From Plazaster borealis (lineage: Eukaryota; Echinodermata; Asteroidea; Forcipulatida; Labidiasteridae), in contig CM037476.1 in the NCBI GenBank assembly GCA_021014325.1, forward strand, positions 12,870,827 through 12,934,826: 64,000 nucleotides of DNA, in the 5' to 3' direction. The notes under the pieces are model-generated. The model was given only the letters and a program-made list of their open reading frames with translations, was not told the DNA's origin and ran no database searches. Below are positions 56,301-64,000 of the stretch, piece after piece (position 1 is the stretch's first letter; the number at the start of each line of letters is the position of its first letter). A program made the position numbers and the translations under genes.

Positions 56301-57574
56301 TGCTTGTAGAATGTCCCAGTCAATATCTGCATAATTAAAGTCCCCCATGACAATTATCTCTTCTCCCACCAGCTTTTCGAGGGTTGTGTGTAGTTTTATA
56401 TCTTCCTCTTCCAGATTACTAGGGCTCCTGTACACTACTCCAATATTTAGCTTGTGTGGGTCCTGGTTTTCTCCATTTATAGTCAAATAACACCACAGTG
56501 CTTCATCGTATTCCTCCAAGTCACTCCTTTCACTAACATACAGTTCAGTTTTTTGCATAAAGTAGAACTCCACCTCCCCGTCTGCCTTTCCTATCTTTAC
56601 GGAAATTTGTATAGCCATCAATTTGTATATTCTGCACCACTTATATCTGGGTGTAGCCATGTCTCGACCATACCTATTATGTCTGGATTTTCTTTTTAAG
56701 ACTCGACATCTCAGTTCATCCAACTTATTTACAATACTTCTTGCGTTTAGAAACATACATTTTACTTCTTTCTTGGTAATTGTTGGCAGCTGCTCTTCAT
56801 TTACTTTATTCTCTTGTAATGAACCTCCTTGGTCCCCTTGGTATACTGGAGTTGATACTCTTTTTGTTTTCTAGGATCGCTTCTTGCTTCCCTATCTGTA
56901 TTTGCACTGTAATTTACACTGTTTACATTTCTTCTTTTTTTCACTGAAATCTTTGTCTAAAGGATTGTGCATTACTTGCACAATCTTTCCTTTGCATATT
57001 ATCAAGTTTTGTTTGCTCCTTTCAGTTTTCTTTCTGCGATTTCCTTTCTCAGTTCTCTCTCCCCTTCTCTTTGTCTATAAGTCAGGTCAGGGATTACATA
57101 CACCTCTTTGTATATTCATCATCATCTTTCAGCTTTTTGGCATTTTTTGAGCTTTTCTTTTGGCTTCCCTGTCTTTCAGTTGGAGTTTTACCAGATTTCC
57201 AAATTTTGTTTTGATAATACTTGTCTCTGCCTCTGCTACTTGCTCTTGTTCCACTCCAAGTTGTTCAGAAACAAAGTCTGTAACTACCTGCTTTAGTTCT
57301 TCCTGCGTTGCTGTGCTATCTATATCTGGGAGATTTTTTATGATGATATTGAATTTTGTGTTCTCTTGTTCCAGTGTTTCCTTAATCAGCTCCTGCATGT
57401 TTTCTGACTTCTGTTTGTCTGCTTCACCTTTTTTCATTTGAATTTCCATTTCTTTCATTTGGTTTTCCAGCTTGTCTTGACATCTCTTCAAGTCTTTTAG
57501 TTCTCCTATTATGGTTTTTGCATCTTCTACACACCTTACAGTGCCATGGTACTTCCTCACTTCCTTGGTTTCCA
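53397..57574 (-). pseudogene. LINE copy C (ORF2 lacking its C-terminus, partial ORF1)
   Basis: From the 3' side: the C-terminal region EYQDKRMHLMTLEGRRRRAD, LGVWVHSSLKVSKQCAEAAK and YKALVRPH, then FADATK and DLQKAFDTVPHKRLL, with a six-codon deletion of DVIYLD-region sequence. The TIR element (54499-55116) follows, then the RT N-terminal region, the endonuclease ORF (56007-56756; NARSIVNKLDELR, NIGVVYRSPSNLEEEDIKLH, GDFNYADIDW) and ORF1 (57129-57574; coiled coil then NIIIKNLPDI). A 62-bp AT-rich insertion (ttaattaattaa words) lies at 55258-55319. The same FADA change and frameshifts occur as in the other copies. Confidence 0.9.
54499..55116. mobile_element. TIR element in copy C (618 bp)
   Basis: This is the same element at the same LINE position as in B and D. 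Its left end has decayed to CAATGTTCTTCCCA while the right end keeps TGGGCAGAACCCTG. The tgtctc flanks are intact. It has an extra ttccagtcacgctga segment relative to B (shared with D), which accounts for most of the length difference. Confidence 0.88.
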
Positions 57575-58210
57575 CATATGGAAAAGTAGTCTCCTTTGCG
57601 CTCGATAATTAAACACGCACTCAAAGTACAGGCTGAAAATCAGTATCTCGACGCAAAATGCTTGGCCACGAAAAATTAAAAAGATGTACAAGAACGGGGT
57701 GCTCGGCATTCTAATTTATATTAATTTGTCTTTAAAATCATTGTGATTTTATTTAAAATGATCACAATAACTCGTCGGACGGTCATGCAAAATGTTTTTC
57801 AAAATAACCCAAAACGCAGCATTTTAGATAAATACTGTGTGGCCTACACGGCGCACTTCCAATAAACAACTCTGCCCACCGATTGTGAGACGCCCTCATT
57901 CGTTAACTAAATCACTTGTGTAGGTGGGGTTTCCACCTTTTCCCACTGTAACTATTCTTTTACCTTGTGTATCAACTTTGCTGTGATTGGTTGAATATTT
58001 TCGTCGGACAGGATAAAACAGTGAAAACATCAAAACTGTTTTCCAATCAAATGCGATGTAACTTCACACCACGGTACGGTTCAATGTATTACAATTTGAC
58101 CTCTGTGTGTATACCACCCGCGCGCGCACACACACAGTGTTAATGCACTGTGCACTATAAACACTGCGCTTTGATTTATTGAGACTTTTCCTATTAAACT
58201 TTTCCATATG
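57575..58210. repeat. Spacer 2 between LINE copies C and D, with inverted termini
   Basis: It starts CATATGGAAAAG and ends CTTTTCCATATG, with the same interior as 52764-53396 including cacccgcgcgcgcacacaca (58117). It differs by a handful of substitutions and a small indel. Both joints being identical in position shows that the unit spacer plus LINE was duplicated as a block. Confidence 0.85.
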
Positions 58211-61200
58211 CTTCTTGAGGGAGATTATTCCAGTCTTCTGTGACCCTTTGTGAAAAGAAGAATTTCCTTGATTTTAGCCTGAAGGATTTTTTCTTGAGTT
58301 TCATGTTGTGTCCCTTGTTCTTGATTCGGTGTTGTGCTCAAAAAATACATCTGCATTCACCTTATCAATTCCCTTCATTATTCTGAATGTTGTAATTAGA
58401 TCTGCTCTCCGTCTCCTCCCTTCCAGTGTCATTAGGTGCATTTGCTTATCCTGGTATTCTAGGTTCTTGAACCCCGACACCATTTTGTTTCCCTTCCTCT
58501 GAACTTTTTAAAGCAGGTCCTTGTCTTTTTGTCGGTGCGGTCTCCATACTTCCATGCAATAGTCCAAGTGTGGTCTTACCAAGGCTTTATATAATTTCCC
58601 CATGAATATTTTGTCCCTGTATTGGAATGGATGTTTCGTCTGATCATTCCCAGGACTTTTCTTGCTTTGGCGCATTGTTTGCTGACTTTTATTGAACTTT
58701 GTACTCAAACTCTCAAGTCCTTCTCTTCTGATAAGTGTTTTAGTCTCTCCTCTGCCAATGTGTATAATAGTCTTCATTTTGTGTTGTTGAAGCCCAGGTG
58801 CATCACTCCGCATTTCTTGACATTGAATTTCATTAGCCATTTTGATGCCCAACCATGTAGATTATCTAAATCTCCTTGCAGAATTTCTCGGGCTCTGATG
58901 GTGTTGAGATTTCCCTTGTCACTTTTGTGGCGTCTGCGAACTTGCTGATATTTGATTCCACCATGTCATCCAGGTCATTCATGTATATCAAGAAGCAGAT
59001 TGAACCCAGTACTGATCCTTGGATGACAGAGCTTGTTACATTTCCCCATGTTGATTCTGTTCTGCCCCTGGACTGCGACTTGTTGTTTTCTGTCTTTCAT
59101 GCTTCTATCCATTGAATTACATCCCCTGTTATCCCATGTGCTTGCATCTTTGCCAGTAATCTTTTGTGTGGTACAGTGTCAAATGCCTTTTGTAAATCTA
59201 AATATATCACATCTAGGCCTACTGGTAGCCCTTGATCTATTTTCTGTGTGATACTATTCCTTGTGTCCGAGTAAGTTGGTGGTACATGATCTGCCTTTTG
59301 TGAATCCATGTTGGCTGTCTCCAGGGTTCTGCCCACGGTGGTCGGTGCCGGAAAACCCAACCGGCACTCATGATTCCCCGACCACCACGAGCAGAATTAT
59401 TTCGTTTTCCGACCACCACACATTTTCCTTTCTTTTTTAGCCCATTTCCTTCAAAATATTTTGAACATCGTGTAAAAAAAATTAATTACCAGTAAAAAGC
59501 TTCATCCAAAGTTTCGAGTAGCCTACTTCTTTGGTTTGAGTCTATTTTAATGATCCAGGATCGAGCATCCCTCCCGCCTGTACGATGTACATTATATCCA
59601 ACGAAACTCGCATTGATTTCGCAATGGTTTCCAGTCACGCTGATTATAGCTTTACGCTTGGAATAACATGATACCAGTTTCATCATGTTGCGTACCCTAT
59701 TCTATAGCGTTTAATACAACGGAAAATGAATTGCAGAGTAAGCACCATGCTTTAGATGCTGTAAATTGTTTTCCCATGGCGGTAAAAGGCGTGCGCGCAC
59801 TATGGAGGCCTACATTCAAGGCACAGCTGCTGCAGGGCGCACGTTTGTAACCACTCTGTGCACGATCGAAAGGAAATTGACTTGACCGTACCAGGAAAAA
59901 CTTTTTTCCGGCACTAAAGAAATCCTGGGCAGAACCCTGTGTCTCTGATGAGGTCATGTTTATCCGCGTACAATGACTGCATCTCTTATAATTGATTCCA
60001 GCATCTTCCCCACTGTTGATGTAGAGATGTAAAGCTGTGGTCTGTAGTTTCCGGGCTCTGCTATACTCCCCTTTTTGAATAATGGAACTATGTTGGCTTT
60101 CCTCCGCTCATCTGGAATAACCCCTTCCTGGACTGATTTCTGGTATATCTTTGTGATGGGTTTCCATCATTTATTGATTTGCGAGTTCCTTCAGCAATTT
60201 GGGTGGGATATTATCTGGTCCTCTTGCTTTCTCAGGGTTTAATTTCTTCAGTTTTTCCATGACAATTTCCTTTGTTACTTTCACTCTCCCTAGTTGCTCA
60301 TTTTTCTTCTCCTTGGAATACTCTTCTTAGTTCTGGTACTTCATCTTTTTCTATGTTAAACCTGGACAGAAAGAAGTTGTTAAGGGTTTCGGATGTCTCC
60401 CTTCTTCTTGTGCAATATCTCTGCCATTTGTCTTTAAAGGTCCTACTGTCTCTTTGCATTTTTGTTTGGTCTTTACGTATGCATAGAAACTCTTAGTGTC
60501 TTCCTTTATATTTTTTGCAAGTTCCTTTTCAAAGTTGTACTTTGCCTTCTTGACTTCTTTTTTAACTGCTTTCTGGCATCGCTGGAAGTCATGTTGTCTT
60601 CCCAGGTTTTTGTATATTTTCCATGCTTTCCATTTCCGCCCTATTTCTTTCATAAGTTTTCTCGTCATCCACTTGGGTTTGTTTCTCTTCTTCTGTTTTA
60701 CTGGTGGAGCATGCTGTTGAATTTGCTCATGTATTCTAGACTTGAACTTTTCCCATGCCTCGTTTGTTCCACCATTTTTAAGCTCCTCTTCCCACTTCTT
60801 CCAGTTCATCACGCATTTTGTTATAGTCTGCCTTGAAAATATTTGTTTTTTTGTATGAACCTTCTATTGTCACTTTTCCTATTAGCATCCAATTTAGGGT
60901 ACATGTAGCTTGATCACTGTTCCCTAGATTATCTTGTATTTCTAAGTTTTCAATCATTTCCCTCTCTGATGTGAAGACTAAGTCTACTAATGCATTTTGT
61001 CTCGTCGGTTTCTCCACATGTTGTGTCCAGAAATTGTCGACTACAACATCTAGGCTTGGGATCTTCTTGTATTGCTTGTAGAATGTCCCAGTCAATATCT
61101 GCATAATTAAAGTCCCCCATGACAATTATCTCTTCTCCCACCAGCTTTTCGAGGGTTGTGTGTAGTTTTATATCTTCCTCTTCCAGATTACTAGGGCTCC

Positions 61201-62640
61201 TGTACACTACTCCAATATTTAGCTTGTGTGGGTCCTGGTTTTCTCCATTTATAGTCAAATAACACCACAGTGCTTCATCGTATTCCTCCAAGTCACTCCT
61301 TTCACTAACATACAGTTCAGTTTTTTGCATAAAGTAGAACTCCACCTCCCCATCTGCCTTTCCTATCTTTACGGACATTTTTATAGCCATCAATTTGTAT
61401 ATTCTGCACCACTTATATCTGGGTGTAGCCATGTCTCGACCATACCTATTATGTCTGGATTTTCTTTTTAAGACTCGACATCTCAGTTCATCCAACTTAT
61501 TTACAATACTTCTTGCATTTGGAAACATACATTTTACTTCTTCCTTGGTAATTGTTGGCAGCTGCGCTTCATTTACTTTACCCTCTTGTAATGAACCTCC
61601 TTGGTCCCCTTGGTATACTGGAGTTGATACTCTTTTTGTTTTCTAGGGATCGCTTCTTGCTTCCCTATCTGTTTGCACTGTTATTTACACTATTTACATT
61701 TCTTCTTTTTTTCACTGAAATCTTTGTCTAAAGGATTGTGCATTACTTGCACAATCTTTCCTTTGCGTATTATCAAGTTTTTTTGCTCCTTGCAGTTTTC
61801 TTTCTGTGATTTCCTTTCTCAGTTCTCTCTCCCCTTCTCTTTGTCTGTAAGTCAGGTCAGGGCTTACATACACCTCTTTGTATTCATCATCATCTTTCAG
61901 CTTTTTGGCATTTTTTGAGCTTTTCTTTTGGCTTCCCTGTCTTTCAGTTGGAGTTTTACCAGATTTCCAAATTTTGTTTTGATAATACTTGTCTCTGCCT
62001 CTGCTACTTGCTCTTGTTCCACTCCAAGTTGTTCGGAAACAAAGTCTGTCACTACCTGCTTTAGTTCTTCCTGTGTTGCTGTGCTATCTATATCTGGGAG
62101 ATTTTTTATGATGATATTGAATTTTGTGTTCTCTTGTTCCAGTGTTTCCTTAATCAGCTCCTGCATATTTTGTGACGTCTGTTCGTCTGCTTCACCTTTT
62201 TTCATTTGGATTTCCATTTCTTTCAATTGGTTTTCCAGCTTGTCTTGACGTCTCTTCAAGTCTGTTAGTTTTTCCTATTATGGTTTTTGCATCTTCTACA
62301 CACCTTACAGTGTCACGGTACTTCCTCACTTCCTTGGTTTCCATATTTTTCAATAATGCTGTATAATTCATCCGACACTTCCCCGCATTTCTGATGGTCA
62401 CACAGCTTGCAGATGTCGCATCTAATTGCCTTTTCAGTTTCTTGTACTATTTCATCACATTTGCCACATTTCCCTTCATCGTTATTGCTTTGAATTCCAC
62501 TGTATGCAATCATTGGGGATTTTTTTCCCTTAAGTTTTGCATGGCTACTTGCCATCTTTGACCTGTTTGTTGACTCTTCCTTGTTTGTGGTCTACAGTTC
62601 AAGGGGGCTGCCATCTTGAAAATCCATGGTGGCCATTTTG
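58211..62640 (-). pseudogene. LINE copy D (only copy with the natural 5' end of ORF1)
   Basis: ORF1 starts at 62555 (MASSHAKLKGKKSPMIAYSG). It has a PHD-like zinc finger (CGKCDE, CDICKLCDHQKC), then a frameshift, a WHCKVC-equivalent, coiled coil and NIIIKNLPDIDSTATQEELK (61897-62259). ORF2 follows: endonuclease 60950-61528 (NARSIVNKLDELR, NIGVVYRSPSN, GDFNYADIDW), the RT N-terminal region, the TIR element at 59322-59939, DVIYLDLQKAFDTVPHKRLL, FADATK, and a C-terminal part cut at the spacer. Family: CR1/L2-like non-LTR retrotransposon, which would nick DNA with its APE-type endonuclease and reverse-transcribe at the target. It is dead through FADA and several frameshifts. Sequence 62556-62640 may be the 5' UTR. 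Confidence 0.9.
59322..59939. mobile_element. TIR element in copy D (618 bp)
   Basis: The ends are CAGGGTTCTGCCCA and TGGGCAGAACCCTG with tgtctc flanks (59316-59321 and 59940-59945). The interior is colinear with the copies in B and C. It is the best template for the family because both ends are intact and the interior is full length. Confidence 0.9.
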
Positions 62641-62650
62641 ACTAATACTA

Positions 62651-63040
62651 TGAGCAAGTTCGAGTGCGCACCATGGTTAACTAAAGGTTGACCATTTGCA
62701 CTCGAACCCAGGCTGGTCGACCATAGATTGACTGCTGTGGTCCACCATTTGGAACCAGCCTCGAGCCCATGGTTTCTTCACTGGTCCCAATAGCCTTGTT
62801 CTATGTTAAGTCAGGTAAACGGAGAGGGGAACCAGTGACACTGTAGCAAAATGGCGGAAGGGATAGGAGCTGCACGGATCGGTAAAAAGTCAACATTGCC
62901 GCCGCCGTGGACGTCGCCATGTTGAATGGTTGGCTAGACTTCCAAATGAGTCGTTCGCGTGAGTACGTCACTGCGTATGTGCGTTGCTAGTCTGTGGTCG
63001 ACAGCGGGTCGACTGAATGTGCGCATTCGAACTTGGTCTA
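62651..63040. repeat. Foldback element with caagttcgagtgcgca ends, containing ATGGCGG
   Basis: The left end gcaagttcgagtgcgcacca and right end tgtgcgcattcgaacttggt are inverted repeats around about 390 bp. Inside are ggtcgaccatagattgac and gtcgacagcgggtcgac, and a start-like aaaATGGCGGAAG (62851) followed by donor-like GTAAAAAG at 62882. That could mimic a first exon (MAEGIGAARI), but the surrounding inverted repeat makes a mobile element the simpler reading. Confidence 0.5.
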
Positions 63041-63179
63041 TGTGGCTAGCCAATCCAAAATTTAATCCAATCAAACCTCTGCAATCCTTTACATTTCTAC
63101 AGTACCTTTACTCTCAAAGTATGCTTGGATGTTTGCTTTGAATAACTCTGTTCAGTCTAGTTGATTCCTCCGTCGCGAT

Positions 63180-63525
63180 ATCCACTGTTGTTTTTAACAT
63201 AGCAGCTTTGGATAGTATAATGCATTTTGAGAAACTTGTCACTTTGAAGTATTGCGGTTATGGAAAAATATATCACTTTTTATCCCCCAAACATTTGAAT
63301 CTGATAAGCATTACGCGTAACGCTTCTCAGAGTGTGTATTCCAATGCAGATTATTCTTCCTGAGTGGACATAACTGCTCCAGATTTTTGGCAATATCTCA
63401 AAAACGCTACCACCTTTTGATATGAAATTTTCACTGGTTAGTTTTATGGTATATATCTACAACTATATAGGTTTGAAACAAACGATAGGTTACAATTGCC
63501 AATTGTGTACGATGCCTTTAAGAAG
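63180..63525 (-). mobile_element. MITE family 2a, minus copy
   Basis: It contains gatagtataatgcattttga, gaaacttgtcactttgaagt, ttattcttcctgagtggaca, ggcaatatctcaaaaacgct and ggttagttttatggtatat, the inverse of 30165-30553. It ends gtgtacgatgcctttaa. Confidence 0.8.
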
Positions 63526-63529
63526 GGCT

Positions 63530-63745
63530 ATGGTTACCACTAAGAGAATAAAACTTTTATTAAAAGAGTGGCGACCATTTAAAACGGGCAGGGTCATGGC
63601 CGTGCGATAAATGAATGAGCTGAATGCCAGGTCTTTTATCGCACGGCCACGGGTACGACCCTGCAAGGTTTTAAAGGGCCGTGTAAGACCAAGTCACTAC
63701 TCTTTTATTCCCATTCAAAAATGCCCTTTTTGTTAAAAAGCATAA
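63530..63745. repeat. Foldback MITE, uninterrupted copy (same family as 361-690)
   Basis: The left half has ctaagagaataaaactttta, gggcagggtcatggccgtgc and gataaatgaatgagctgaat. The right half has gtcttttatcgcacggccac, gggtacgaccctgcaaggtt, taagaccaagtcactactct and tttattcccattc. Halves pair around 63625. It lacks the nested element found in the copy at 361-690. Confidence 0.75.
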
Positions 63746-64000
63746 TGTTGGAAATTCTGTAAAACTTTTCTGTTAATTCCTGTCACGTCCTCGGGCTCCA
63801 TTTCACGAAGGGTCAAAAGAGGTGTTTTGGGGCTGCTTTTGGACTATGGACACTAGTGACTTTTTATGTTTGGAGGGTGGGGAAGTATGAGTAACTGGGA
63901 CCCTAATACCCAAGGGGTCTTAACATTAATTGCCAGAATGTTTCAACCGTAATGTTTAAAATTGTGTACATTATTATTGTCACTACTTTTACCATGGTAA
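63746..64000. other. Right edge without recognised features
   Basis: I see no exon, repeat family or regulatory motif that I can support in the last 255 bp. Confidence 0.5.

Noticed and set aside
47252..62248. Plus-strand ORFs of 70-177 codons across the LINE array
   Set aside because: They are antisense shadows of the minus-strand LINE ORFs and recur at the same relative place in each copy.
62851..62881. First exon MAEGIGAARI with donor
   Set aside because: Kept only as a finding. It lies inside an inverted-repeat element and no downstream exon could be matched.

Overview
This is animal genomic DNA, with small exons, long introns and many interspersed repeats. It most resembles an echinoderm, probably a sea star. 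The species guess rests on recalled repeat style (abundant acatgtac words, foldback elements with TTGGTAATT ends, several tRNA-headed SINE families) and is inference. I see no bacterial operons, CRISPR arrays or ribosomal genes.

From about 43.7 kb leftward past the window's left edge runs one intron-rich minus-strand gene, which I identify as a homologue of UBE3D (HECT-like E3 ubiquitin-protein ligase E3D). Eight exons were found by hand from splice sites, reading phase and protein resemblance: 43721-43606, 42056-41906, 40924-40755, 40403-40178, 38239-38176, 27423-27352, 21820-21709 and 4803-4565. Seven fit in phase. The end of exon 6 has an unresolved phase conflict with exon 7. The C-terminal exon appears to lie outside the window. 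None of these exons stands out as a long ORF.

The introns are filled with repeats: at least five tRNA-derived SINE families, hAT-like and other foldback MITE families (some nested), a degenerate RTE-like LINE tail near 11 kb, and a 39-bp minisatellite of about 34 units at 18.34-19.68 kb. That array keeps several frames open on both strands, but I do not regard it as a gene.

About 1.1 kb upstream of the UBE3D start, on the opposite strand, lies a candidate divergent first exon (44807-44828) with a possible second exon (44996-45117). Both starts sit in ATGGCG contexts, so 43.72-44.81 kb may be a bidirectional promoter.

From 45.5 to 62.6 kb lies an unusual array of four minus-strand copies (A-D) of one CR1/L2-like LINE. 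Only A has the natural 3' end and only D has the natural 5' end with the PHD-like ORF1 start. All four carry the same altered catalytic motif (FADA instead of FADD) and a shared frameshift, so the array grew by duplication of an already dead element. Copies B, C and D share a 0.6-kb TIR-bounded insertion that is absent from A. The joints B/C and C/D contain the same 0.63-kb spacer, B carries a further 1.2-kb insertion, and A carries a 136-bp foldback MITE with a clean 8-bp target duplication. Local similarity between copies switches along their length, which suggests exchange between them. The last 1.4 kb holds more foldback elements, one of which is also found at the window's left end.
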